Source: Spirochaetales bacterium
Lineage (GTDB): Bacteria > Spirochaetota > Spirochaetia > DAHUYW01
DNA length: 27,519 bases
Direction: 5' to 3'
Assembly: GCA_027306915.1 (NCBI GenBank)
Contig: DAHUYW010000049.1
Coordinates: 1 to 27,519, forward strand
Below are positions 20,448 to 27,519 of the stretch, in pieces. The notes beneath the pieces are model-generated. The model was given only the letters and a program-made list of their open reading frames with translations, was not told where the DNA came from and did no database searches. Each line of letters starts with the position of its first letter. The stretch's first letter is position 1. A program made the translations under genes and the position numbers.

Positions 20448-22316
20448 CTACCCGATCGGGAGGCGTACCGTGAACTCGGTGAGCTTGCCGGGGGCGCTTG
20501 TGAAGGTGATGATCCCGTTGTGTGCCTCGGCGATCTGCTGGCAGATCGAGAGGCCGAGCCCGGTGTTCTTCTTGTTGACCTTGGTCGTGTAGAACGGGCT
20601 GAAGATCTTCGATTGAATGTCGGCCGGAATTCCGTAGCCGTTGTCGGAGATAGTTACCTCGACCACACCCTCTGCGGGATGGGTGGCGAGCCCGATCCGG
20701 ATGAGCCCACCGTCCAGCACTGCATCGATGCTGTTCAGGAGAAGGTTAAGAAAGAGCTGCTTGAGACGATTCTCGTCCCCGTCGATCTCGATGTGCCCCG
20801 CTGGCATCCGCTTGTCCAGGTTGATCTTTTTCGTCGACAGGTTATGGTGGAGCAGAACGAGCGCCTCGTCGATCACCTCGACCAGGTCGACCTTGCTTCC
20901 CTCAAGCTCCTTGAAGCGGGAGAACGAGAGGAGGCTTCCGATGATCTCGACTATCCTCTCGAGCTCCTTTTCGATCTTCGCCAGCTTTTCGCTCCCATCG
21001 GCGTCGAGCTCCTTTCCTTTGAGCAGCTCCACGTAGTTGCGAATGATGAAGAGCGGATTGTTTATCTCGTGCGCAACGCCGGCCGCCACTTCCGCCATCG
21101 TCGCCATTTTCTCCGCGCGGATGATGTAGTCCTTCAGGTAGCGGTCGATCGAGACGTCCTGGATGATGATCGCCGTTCCGATAATGGCCTCGACCTCGTC
21201 GTGCAGGGGGAAGACATCGACCTTCACGAGCTTGTCATCGCCTATTCGGATCTCATCCCATGAAAACTCCTCGCGCGCTTCGACCTTCGCTCGAATCTCG
21301 TCCGCAATGGGGAGATCGAGTCCCGTAAGAAGCTCCACCAGCGAGCGGGCGTTTGATTGGGCGCGCGTGAGCTGCATGATCTCGATGCCCGCGAAATTGA
21401 CGAGCTGGACCGCGTCGTTCATGTCGAGGATGATGATCCCGATCGGGAGGTGGCGAATGAAGGCCTCGCTGTAGCGCTTGAGAAGATAGAAGCGCATGCG
21501 GTTGGAATCTATCTCCTTCTTTCCGATCGCGTAGGAGTAGGTAAGCTGGAAGAGACGGTACTGATCCAGGTCGGCGACGCGCTCGGTCCCGCGCCGGTAG
21601 CCGTCCTTGAGAATCGTCACCCGGTCGGCCAGCTTCAGGGTTTCTTCGATGTCGTGCGTGATGTAGATGATGCCCTTGCCTTGGCGGCGGTACTCGACGA
21701 GGATGTCGTAGATAGTTCCCATCTCTTCGGGGGTGAGCTTGTTGGATAGCTCGTCGAGGATGATGACCTTCGGGTCAAGCAGCAGTATCCGCGCGAACTC
21801 GACCTTCAGCTGCTCGCCTTGGGTCAGCCGGTAGAGGGGGAGGTCCATGTCGACGTCCAGGTTGAGGCGGTTGAAGAGCTCCTTCGCAATGGTAATCATC
21901 CGGAACTCGGCGAGCGCACCGAAGCGGCGGCGGATCATCCGGCCGGCGAAGATGTTCTCGACGGCGTTCAGGCTGGGCAGGACGTTGAGATCCTGATAGA
22001 CCATCGCAATCCCTGCCTCGATGGCGCTCTTGAGGGTGAAGCTCTTGACCTCCCGCCCGCTGTAGATGATCTCCCCGCCGCTTTTCTGCACCGCGCCTGA
22101 AAGGAGCTTGACAAGCGAGGACTTGCCCGCGCGATGCTCGCCGACGAGGGCGTGGACCTCGCCTTCGTAGAGATCGAAGTCGACCCCCCGCAGGGCGTGA
22201 ACCGTCCCGTAGTCGACATGGATGTTCCTCATCTGGAGGACCGCGTGCGGCTCCCCTTTGGCTTGACCGCGGGCCGGGGCCCGTCGCAGGCCCGCGATGG
22301 GATTGTCGCGGCTCAT
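20448..22316 (-). CDS. Sugar ABC ATPase domain fused to PAS and histidine kinase
   Basis: This 622-residue protein joins two families rarely found together. Residues about 25-265 are an ABC ATPase domain of the sugar CUT2 type: Walker A GEHRAGKS (59-66), Q-loop Q108, signature LTQGE (164-168), Walker B with D188 and E189, and H-loop H221. After a short helix comes a PAS domain (about 283-395, LPIGIIILDMNDAVQLVNFAGIEIM), then HisKA with H416 in GVAHEINNP. The ATPase domain has N524/N528 in the N-box, DNGYG (558-562) and TGLGLS (585-590). There is no membrane segment, so it is cytoplasmic. It starts at an ATG overlapping the stop of the NtrC-type gene (ATGA). It likely phosphorylates that regulator, using its ABC domain to sense the transporter or nucleotide state. 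The first part is seen; the sensing is inferred. Confidence 0.9.
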   Translation of the reverse strand: MSRDNPIAGLRRAPARGQAKGEPHAVLQMRNIHVDYGTVHALRGVDFDLYEGEVHALVGEHRAGKSSLVKLLSGAVQKSGGEIIYSGREVKSFTLKSAIEAGIAMVYQDLNVLPSLNAVENIFAGRMIRRRFGALAEFRMITIAKELFNRLNLDVDMDLPLYRLTQGEQLKVEFARILLLDPKVIILDELSNKLTPEEMGTIYDILVEYRRQGKGIIYITHDIEETLKLADRVTILKDGYRRGTERVADLDQYRLFQLTYSYAIGKKEIDSNRMRFYLLKRYSEAFIRHLPIGIIILDMNDAVQLVNFAGIEIMQLTRAQSNARSLVELLTGLDLPIADEIRAKVEAREEFSWDEIRIGDDKLVKVDVFPLHDEVEAIIGTAIIIQDVSIDRYLKDYIIRAEKMATMAEVAAGVAHEINNPLFIIRNYVELLKGKELDADGSEKLAKIEKELERIVEIIGSLLSFSRFKELEGSKVDLVEVIDEALVLLHHNLSTKKINLDKRMPAGHIEIDGDENRLKQLFLNLLLNSIDAVLDGGLIRIGLATHPAEGVVEVTISDNGYGIPADIQSKIFSPFYTTKVNKKNTGLGLSICQQIAEAHNGIITFTSAPGKLTEFTVRLPIG

Positions 22317-23632
22317 TTCAGGTTCAGGCGCTTCATGCGGTTGTACAGGGTCTTTCGCGTGATATTGAGCAGGCGCGCCGCCTCCCCCTTGACCCCACCG
22401 CTTTGCTTCAAGGCTTCGAGAATGACGGCCCGAGCGCTCTCGGTCGCAAACTCCGTAAGCTCCCCGCCGGCGCTCGACGCCGCCAGGTCGACCATTCGAT
22501 ACTGCTCGGGAAGGTCCCGGAGATCGATCGTGTCTCCGTCGCAGAAGATGACCGCCCGCTCGATGATGTTCTTGAGCTCCCGCACGTTGCCCGGCCAGCT
22601 GTGGCGCTGCAAGACTCCGGCGGCGCGCTCCGAGATCCCCGAGACCCCCTTCGAGTAGACCCGGTTGAAGCGATCGACAAACTGATAGGCAAGAGGCACG
22701 ATGTCGTCGCGACGCTCGCGCAGAGGCGGGAGATGGAGCGTGATCACCGAGAGACGATAGAAAAGATCTTCGCGGAAGGAGCCCTCTTTGATCATAAGGC
22801 CGAGATCCCGGTTCGTCGCGGCGATGATCCGGAAGTCCGCCTTGATGGGCTCGGAGCCTCCCAGGCGAGTGAAATGCTTCTCCTGCAGGACGCGGAGCAT
22901 CTTCGCCTGGGTCGAAAGACTCATGTCCCCGATCTCGTCGAAGAAGATGGTTCCTTCGTCGGCAAGCTCGATCTTTCCCTTCTGTTGAATGAGGGCATCG
23001 GTGAAGGCCCCCTTTTCGTGGCCGAACATTTCGCTTTCGAGGAGGGTGTCGGGGATCGCAGCGCAGTTCACCTTGATGTAGGCCTTCCCGCTGCGGCGGC
23101 TTCCGTGGTGCAGCATGTCGGCAATAAGCTCCTTACCGGTGCCGCTCTCGCCGGTGATTATGACGGAAGCCTCCGTCGGCGATGCCTTGGCCGCGAGAGC
23201 GAGGACGTCCTTCATGCGGGGGTCTCGCGTGACGATCGTCTCCCGATCGGTGGTGGGGAGCTTGTGTTGCGACGAACGCTCGATGTGACGGATCTCCCGC
23301 ATCAGGTCCGAGAGCTGGAGCGGTTTCGCATAGAAGTTCAGGGCGCCGTACTTCATGGCGCGAACCGCGTTTTCGATCGAGGCATAGCCCGATATCATGA
23401 TAATCGGCAGCGAGGAAAAGCGCTCGCGGACAAGCTTCAGCAGATCGATGCCGCCGATCGCGGGCATCCGCACGTCCATGATGACAAGGTCGACGCGTTC
23501 CCGTCCAAGGAGGGGCAGCACCTCCTGAGGGTTGTCGACGTGGAGGGCGCCGTAGCCCTTCGACCGCAGGATCTCACCCAGCGAGAGGCAAACCTCAAGC
23601 TCGTCGTCGACAATCAAGGTTGTGAAAGGCAT
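22313..23632 (-). CDS. NtrC-family sigma54-dependent response regulator
   Basis: This 439-residue protein has a receiver domain (1-115) with D9/D10, phosphoacceptor D53 in VIMDVRMP and K103 in YAKP. The AAA+ domain has Walker A GESGTGKE (161-168), the sigma54-contact loop GAFTDA (208-213, usually GAFTGA), Walker B FFDE (230-233) and the WPGNVREL segment near 346-353. A Fis-type helix-turn-helix ends the protein (about 400-439). It opens promoters bound by RpoN using ATP. The ATG at 23632 is chosen over an in-frame GTG at 23647 because a perfect -10 overlaps that GTG. No Shine-Dalgarno is seen, so the mRNA may be leaderless. The next gene is the fused kinase, overlapping by four bases. The divergent transporter promoter is a sigma54 site, the likely target. 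Confidence 0.95.
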   Translation of the reverse strand: MPFTTLIVDDELEVCLSLGEILRSKGYGALHVDNPQEVLPLLGRERVDLVIMDVRMPAIGGIDLLKLVRERFSSLPIIMISGYASIENAVRAMKYGALNFYAKPLQLSDLMREIRHIERSSQHKLPTTDRETIVTRDPRMKDVLALAAKASPTEASVIITGESGTGKELIADMLHHGSRRSGKAYIKVNCAAIPDTLLESEMFGHEKGAFTDALIQQKGKIELADEGTIFFDEIGDMSLSTQAKMLRVLQEKHFTRLGGSEPIKADFRIIAATNRDLGLMIKEGSFREDLFYRLSVITLHLPPLRERRDDIVPLAYQFVDRFNRVYSKGVSGISERAAGVLQRHSWPGNVRELKNIIERAVIFCDGDTIDLRDLPEQYRMVDLAASSAGGELTEFATESARAVILEALKQSGGVKGEAARLLNITRKTLYNRMKRLNLK

Positions 23633-23638
23633 GGCAGG

Positions 23639-23668
23639 ATTATACACCCGGCAAGCTTGTCATGATAA
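23639..23668 (-). promoter_or_regulatory. Sigma70-like promoter of the regulator-kinase operon
   Basis: On the minus strand TTATCA (23668-23663), 18 bases, then a perfect TATAAT (23644-23639). Transcription would begin at about 23632, the A of the ATG, giving a leaderless mRNA. Confidence 0.5.
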
Positions 23669-23822
23669 AGGGAGCAATCCGGCGAGTAATGTGAAGCGAG
23701 CGGGTAGGACCCATGGGTAAAGAATTTCCCACAACCGATCGCCGCGGCAGGAAGATTGCGCGTTTCGGTAATCAAATCGTTTGCTGCCGGTCACTTATCG
23801 TTCGGACGGATATCGATGCGGA

Positions 23823-23837
23823 TGGCACGCATCCTGC
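23823..23837 (+). promoter_or_regulatory. Sigma54 (RpoN) -24/-12 promoter of the sugar transporter operon
   Basis: TGGCACG (23823-23829), four bases, then CTGCT, with the invariant GG (23824-23825) and GC (23836-23837) separated by exactly ten bases, as RpoN requires. The -24 element is a perfect consensus, and the -12 has C for the first T. Transcription would start near 23849, 45 bases before the ATG at 23894. It lies in the divergent region next to an NtrC-type activator gene, which strongly supports it. The 170 bases upstream have room for activator sites, but I cannot define them; CGGCAG and CTGCCG near 23744 and 23783 form a loose inverted pair. Confidence 0.75.
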
Positions 23838-23893
23838 TTACTCTTCGCCCGACGAGAGTCACATCACGGATTCATCTCATATAGGAGGTTCTT

Positions 23894-25003
23894 ATGAGAA
23901 AAGTCTCTCGAATTGTTCTTTCCGCTGCAGTGATGTTCGCCGTTGTCCTGTCGGCGGCGTTCGCAGGCGGTTCCAAGGAGGCGTCTTCGAGCGCTGGAGC
24001 CGGCAAGATCGCGCTCCTGCTTCCGGAGACCAAGACAACTCGTTACGAGACCGCGGATCGACCCGACTTCGAAGCGAAGTTGAAGGCGATTGGACCCAAC
24101 GTTCAGATCATCTACAGCAACGCAAACCAGGATGCCAACCTTCAGCTCTCCCAGGCTGAGGCGGCCCTGACCAACGGGGCGCAGGTGCTCGTGCTCGATC
24201 CTGTCGACTCGGCCGCGGCTGCGGTCATCGCCGACAAGGCGAAGGCGCAGGGCGTTCCGGTCATCGCGTACGACCGGCTGATCCTGAACTCGACCGGGGT
24301 GAACTACTACATTTCCTTCGACAACGTGAAGGTCGGACAGCTCCAGGCCCAGAGCCTCGTGAAAAAGCTTCAGTCGATGGGTATCGCGAAGCCGACGATC
24401 GTCATGATCAACGGCTCGCCGACCGACAACAATGCGAAGCTCTTCAAGCAGGGAGCGCACAGCGTCTTCGATCCGCTCGTTCAGGCCGGAAAGCTCGTCA
24501 TTGCCAAGGAGTATGACACGCCGGACTGGAGCCCCGACCAGGCGCAAAACGAGATGCAGCAGGCCCTTACCGCCCTCGGCAACAAGGTTGACGGCGTTTA
24601 CTGCGCGAACGACGGCACCGCAAGCGGCGCCGTGGCAGCGATGAAGGCGGCCGGTCTCAACCCGATCCCGCCGGTGACGGGACAGGATGCCGAGCTTGCC
24701 GGGATCCAGCGGATCCTGGTGGGCGAGCAGTACATGACCGTCTACAAGGCGATTACACCGGAGGCTGACGCCGCGGCCGAGCTGGCCTACGACCTTCTCA
24801 CCAAGACCCCGGTTCCCGCGAGCATGACCAACGGCCAGACCGTGAACAACGGCAACATGGACGTTCCTTCCGTTCTCTTGACCCCGATCGCGGTTACGAA
24901 GGACAATATCAAGGACACCGTCGTAAAAGACGGCTTCTGGAAGGTGTCGCAGATCTGCACCAGCCAGTATGCCAACGCATGCACGGCGGCCGGACTACAG
25001 TAG
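23894..25003 (+). CDS. Sugar ABC transporter periplasmic binding protein, xylose-like
   Basis: The 369-residue protein has a cleavable signal peptide (about 1-24, ending AFA before GGSKEASSS) and no lipobox cysteine at the cleavage site. The mature part is a type I periplasmic-binding fold of the CUT2 family. It has KIALLLPETKTTRYETADRPDF, IIYSNANQDANLQLSQAEAAL, LVLDPVDSAAAAVI, VPVIAYDRLI and GVYCANDGTASGAVAA, with PPVTGQDAELAGIQRI near the hinge. These match the pattern of D-xylose-binding XylF and related ribose or multiple-sugar binders, but the sugar is not established. AGGAGG at 23883-23888 precedes the ATG. It heads the transporter operon under the sigma54 promoter. Confidence 0.92.
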   Translation: MRKVSRIVLSAAVMFAVVLSAAFAGGSKEASSSAGAGKIALLLPETKTTRYETADRPDFEAKLKAIGPNVQIIYSNANQDANLQLSQAEAALTNGAQVLVLDPVDSAAAAVIADKAKAQGVPVIAYDRLILNSTGVNYYISFDNVKVGQLQAQSLVKKLQSMGIAKPTIVMINGSPTDNNAKLFKQGAHSVFDPLVQAGKLVIAKEYDTPDWSPDQAQNEMQQALTALGNKVDGVYCANDGTASGAVAAMKAAGLNPIPPVTGQDAELAGIQRILVGEQYMTVYKAITPEADAAAELAYDLLTKTPVPASMTNGQTVNNGNMDVPSVLLTPIAVTKDNIKDTVVKDGFWKVSQICTSQYANACTAAGLQ

Positions 25004-25010
25004 ACTTCTC

Positions 25011-25042
25011 GGGTGGCGGAGCGCGCTGGTGCCCCGCCACCC
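25011..25042 (+). repeat. 9-bp intergenic stem-loop between binding-protein and ATPase genes
   Basis: GGGTGGCGG (25011-25019) pairs perfectly with CCGCCACCC (25034-25042) across a 14-base loop, just eight bases after the stop codon. There is no T run, so it is probably an mRNA-stabilising or partial terminator stem that keeps the binding protein more abundant than the membrane parts, as in other sugar ABC operons. Confidence 0.65.
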
Positions 25043-25074
25043 TCAATAGCCCATGCGCGGCGGAATGAGGAGCC

Positions 25075-25869
25075 ATGAACACTACGCAGCGAGCGCCCAT
25101 CTTGGAGCTTCACGGGATTAGCAAGCGATTCGGCGCGGTAGAGGCCCTGTCCAGCGTCGACTTCGAGGTCTATCCGAGCGAGGTTATCGGCCTCGTCGGC
25201 GACAATGGAGCCGGTAAGTCAACCCTGGTCAAGGTCATCTCGGGCACCTATCGCCCGGATGCAGGCGAATACGTCTTCGAGGGAAAGCGAGTAACCATCA
25301 ACAGGCCGAATGAAGCCGCCAACCTCGGAATCCAGACCGTTTATCAAGATCTGGCGTTGTGTGACAACCTCGACGTTGTAGCCAACCTCTACCTCGGCAG
25401 GGAGAAGAAGCGAACTCTCCTTCCCGGAATTCTCAAGATCATCGACGAGGTCGACATGGAGCGGATGGCTCAGACCTTCGTGCAGGAGCTCCACGTGCGC
25501 ATCCCGTCGCTGCGCTCGCGCATCGCGACCCTTTCGGGAGGACAGCGACAGTCCGTCGCAGTTGCGAGGGCGGTGATGTGGAACTCGAAGGTAGTTCTTC
25601 TCGACGAGCCGACGGCCGCCCTCGGTGTCGAGCAGACGCAGCAGGTGAAGGAGCTCATCCACCGGCTGCGCGAGAAGGGCCTCGGGGTGGTCGTCATAAG
25701 CCACAACTTGGCCGATGTCTTCGACGTGGCGGACCGGATTATCGTCTTGAGGCTTGGCAGGCGCGTCGCGACCTTCGATACCCACGTAACCAATCATGAG
25801 CAGGTCGTATCCGCGATAACCGGCGCGGAGTTCGGAGACGGGGCGGCCGCCGGCACCTCCGGGAGCTAG
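25075..25869 (+). CDS. Sugar ABC transporter ATP-binding protein, half-size
   Basis: This 264-residue ATPase has Walker A GDNGAGKS, Q-loop in VYQDLALCDNL, signature LSGGQRQ, Walker B VVLLDEPTAAL and H-loop in VVISHNL. It closely resembles the N-terminal half of CUT2 ATPases such as XylG and MglA, which normally have two such domains in about 500 residues, and is like the single-domain FrcA type. It energises uptake by the adjacent permease, presumably as a dimer. GAGGAG lies only two bases before the ATG, closer than usual. It begins 71 bases after the binding-protein gene. It is clearly homologous to the ABC domain of the kinase encoded upstream, but all its motifs are canonical. Confidence 0.93.
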   Translation: MNTTQRAPILELHGISKRFGAVEALSSVDFEVYPSEVIGLVGDNGAGKSTLVKVISGTYRPDAGEYVFEGKRVTINRPNEAANLGIQTVYQDLALCDNLDVVANLYLGREKKRTLLPGILKIIDEVDMERMAQTFVQELHVRIPSLRSRIATLSGGQRQSVAVARAVMWNSKVVLLDEPTAALGVEQTQQVKELIHRLREKGLGVVVISHNLADVFDVADRIIVLRLGRRVATFDTHVTNHEQVVSAITGAEFGDGAAAGTSGS

Positions 25870-25878
25870 GAGAAAAGC

Positions 25879-27129
25879 ATGGACGATAGAACGCAGAAAG
25901 AGCGGCCGGCAGGCGGCCAGACCGCTACGAGAGAGGAATCGATGTGGACCAGAGTCATCGGCCGACTCGGCCACGGAGACATCGGCTCTCTGCCGGTCCT
26001 CCTCGGATTGATCCTCATCGCAATTGTCTTTCAGATCGCCAATCCCAACTTTCTCACCCCGCTCAACCTTACCAACCTCATGGTGCAGATCTCCGCGGTC
26101 GGCACGATCGCGGTAGGAGTCGTGCTCATCCTTCTGCTGGGAGAGATCGACCTATCCGTGGGTGCCGTGAGCGGGTTCTGCGCCGCGGTTATGGCGGTGC
26201 TTTCGGTCAAGCTGGGGCTGCCCGGATACCTCGCAATACTCGCGGGCATCATTGCCGGCGCGCTCATCGGTCTCTTCCAAGGCTGGTGGATCACCAAGCT
26301 CCACGTTCCCTCGTTCGTGGTGACCCTCGCCGGCTCGCTCGGCTGGCAGGGAGCGCTCCTCTGGGTGCTCGGAAGCACCGGAACCATCAATCTGAACGAC
26401 GGGTTGATCGTCGGGCTTGCGAACACCCGGCTGCCGGTCTGGGCCGGTTGGGGGGTCGGCGGGGTCGTGGTGATCTTCTTCGTCGTGAACAGCGTGCTTC
26501 AGCGAAGCCGCAGGTCACGAAGCGGGCTGCCCATCCAGCCGTCGACGAGCCTCCTGTTCCGGACGGTCCTCATCTCCGCCGTCGTGCTCATCGCGGTCGG
26601 GATCATGAGCGTGAACCGCAACCCGCGCCAGGACGTGCCGATCATGGGGGTGCCGACGGGGGTAATCATCCTCCTCGCTATCATCATGCTTTTCAACTTC
26701 GTCACCGTGAGGACCCAGTTCGGCCGTTCGGTGTTCGCGGTCGGAGGGAGCGCCGAGGCGGCCCGCCGGGCGGGGATAAGCGTGGACAGGATACGGATCG
26801 TCGTCTTCGTCCTCGGCTCGACCCTCGCCGCGGTCGGGGGAATCCTTGCCGGTTCGCGGCTTTTCGCCGTCAACCAGTCTTCGGGGGGAGGGGATGTCCT
26901 CTTGAACGCTATCGCCGCGGCGGTCATCGGCGGAACGAGTCTCTTTGGAGGTCGGGGGAGCACCTGGTCTGCCCTTCTCGGGGCGCTCGTTATAGGCTCT
27001 ATTGCGAACGGCATGGACCTTCTCGCCTTTGCCTCATCGGTGCGCTTCATGGTGACGGGGGCGGTGCTTCTTCTTGCAGTGACGCTCGATTCCTATACCC
27101 GCGCGCGCCGCGAACAGTTGGGCAGCTGA
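25879..27129 (+). CDS. Sugar ABC transporter permease, XylH-like
   Basis: The 416-residue protein has about ten or more membrane helices and belongs to the CUT2 permease family (BPD_transp_2). Signature segments are GEIDLSVGAVSGF after helix 2-3, TKLHVPSFVVTLAGSL, FAVGGSAEAARRAGISVDRI, which is the cytoplasmic loop that contacts the ATPase, and NAIAAAVIGGTSLFGGRGS. It has a 30-residue charged N-terminal tail and a central insert rich in arginine and serine (RRSRRSRSG), as in the longer XylH proteins. It forms the membrane channel, presumably as a homodimer. AGGAG overlapping the previous stop codon lies six bases before the ATG, so translation is probably coupled. A pentose is the likely substrate by family similarity. 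Confidence 0.93.
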   Translation: MDDRTQKERPAGGQTATREESMWTRVIGRLGHGDIGSLPVLLGLILIAIVFQIANPNFLTPLNLTNLMVQISAVGTIAVGVVLILLLGEIDLSVGAVSGFCAAVMAVLSVKLGLPGYLAILAGIIAGALIGLFQGWWITKLHVPSFVVTLAGSLGWQGALLWVLGSTGTINLNDGLIVGLANTRLPVWAGWGVGGVVVIFFVVNSVLQRSRRSRSGLPIQPSTSLLFRTVLISAVVLIAVGIMSVNRNPRQDVPIMGVPTGVIILLAIIMLFNFVTVRTQFGRSVFAVGGSAEAARRAGISVDRIRIVVFVLGSTLAAVGGILAGSRLFAVNQSSGGGDVLLNAIAAAVIGGTSLFGGRGSTWSALLGALVIGSIANGMDLLAFASSVRFMVTGAVLLLAVTLDSYTRARREQLGS

Positions 27130-27193
27130 GCTAGCGAAGATACTTCTTCAGGGACGGGGGCGGGCAGGCCGAGGTTATCTATGAGGAAGGAAC

Positions 27194-27519
27194 ATGGCCA
27201 TCAGATTGAAGCTCCTGGGCCTTATCGTCATTCTTGTCGCCGCCTTCGCGCTTTCGGCAAGTATCTACTTTGTAGCGCGATCGCCGATCGGAAAGATCCA
27301 GTCGGAGCAGCAAACCTTAGGCGATCTTCGGACAGCGCTACTTCATGAGCAGATCGAGGCGAATCGCCTCGTCTGGAGCCCCTTTCAGGCGCAGCTGGAC
27401 GCCTTCAACAGCTCGGTCGATCACACCACGGTCGAGTTCGCCGCGGTGCAGGGACTCTCGGTGCTCTCCCGCCTGAGCCCGACCATTCGCGAGTCGCTTC
27501 ACAGTATCCAGAAGCTGAA
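27194..27519 (+). CDS. Membrane sensor protein, probably methyl-accepting chemotaxis receptor, partial
   Basis: The frame opens at ATG 27194, preceded by GAGGAAGG, and remains open to the window end (108 codons). It begins with a short basic stretch and a membrane helix (KLLGLIVILVAAFALSASIYFVA), followed by a helical extracytoplasmic region (SEQQTLGDLRTALLHEQIEA) like the four-helix sensor part of chemoreceptors or of sensor kinases. The output domain lies outside the window, so the two cannot be distinguished. It is 64 bases after the permease on the same strand and may be in the transporter operon, which would suit a sugar chemoreceptor using the binding protein. Confidence 0.6.
   Translation, partial: MAIRLKLLGLIVILVAAFALSASIYFVARSPIGKIQSEQQTLGDLRTALLHEQIEANRLVWSPFQAQLDAFNSSVDHTTVEFAAVQGLSVLSRLSPTIRESLHSIQKL

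Noticed and set aside
25944..27134. 396-codon frame overlapping the permease gene.
   Set aside because: It is rich in Arg, Pro and His with no membrane helices, the typical out-of-frame shadow of a membrane protein gene.
1..27519. CRISPR arrays, insertion sequences, integrase or toxin-antitoxin genes.
   Set aside because: No regularly spaced repeats, transposase or integrase motifs, or terminal inverted repeats with target duplications were found.

Overview
This window is a GC-rich bacterial chromosome segment, densely packed with genes on both strands. It most likely comes from a spirochaete. The clues are a secreted sugar-binding protein whose mature end reads GGSKEASSS, a style common in spirochaete exported proteins, a CUT2-type sugar transporter followed by a membrane sensor or chemoreceptor-like gene, and several orphan proteins without obvious proteobacterial counterparts. 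This placement is an inference. No rRNA, tRNA, CRISPR array, insertion sequence or phage gene was seen.

Left part (1-8260). A GNAT acetyltransferase runs off the left edge, followed by a 57-codon small ORF with a strong ribosome binding site, a radical SAM protein, a Nudix hydrolase overlapping an exported phosphoesterase, the ABC-F factor EttA, an RMD1/DUF155-like membrane protein, an MFS transporter and a tiny HExxH membrane protein coupled to it.

Middle part (8370-20440). A hybrid PAS histidine kinase, an RRM RNA-binding protein, an orphan 257-aa protein, a cystathionine gamma-synthase-type PLP enzyme, an SDR, an NAD-dependent epimerase, an alpha/beta-hydrolase-like protein that has lost its catalytic residues, a monofunctional peptidoglycan glycosyltransferase, a UbiA prenyltransferase, an RlmL-type methyltransferase and methylglyoxal synthase. 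Most look like housekeeping or standalone genes.

Right part (20448-27519) is the most interesting. A two-gene operon on the minus strand encodes an NtrC-type sigma54 activator and, overlapping it by ATGA, a soluble kinase whose N-terminus is a CUT2-type sugar ABC ATPase domain fused to PAS, HisKA and HATPase domains. Divergently lies a sugar ABC transporter (binding protein, half-size ATPase, permease), preceded by a sigma54 -24/-12 promoter with exact GG-N10-GC spacing. A membrane sensor or chemoreceptor starts at the right edge. The simplest model is that the kinase uses its ABC domain to read the state of the transporter or of its ATP-binding subunits and phosphorylates the activator, which drives the transporter promoter. 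The components are seen directly; the signalling mechanism is inferred.

Promoters. Several genes have sigma70-like hexamers with 17-18 bp spacing ending almost at the start codon and lack a Shine-Dalgarno sequence, which suggests a fair number of leaderless or near-leaderless mRNAs.
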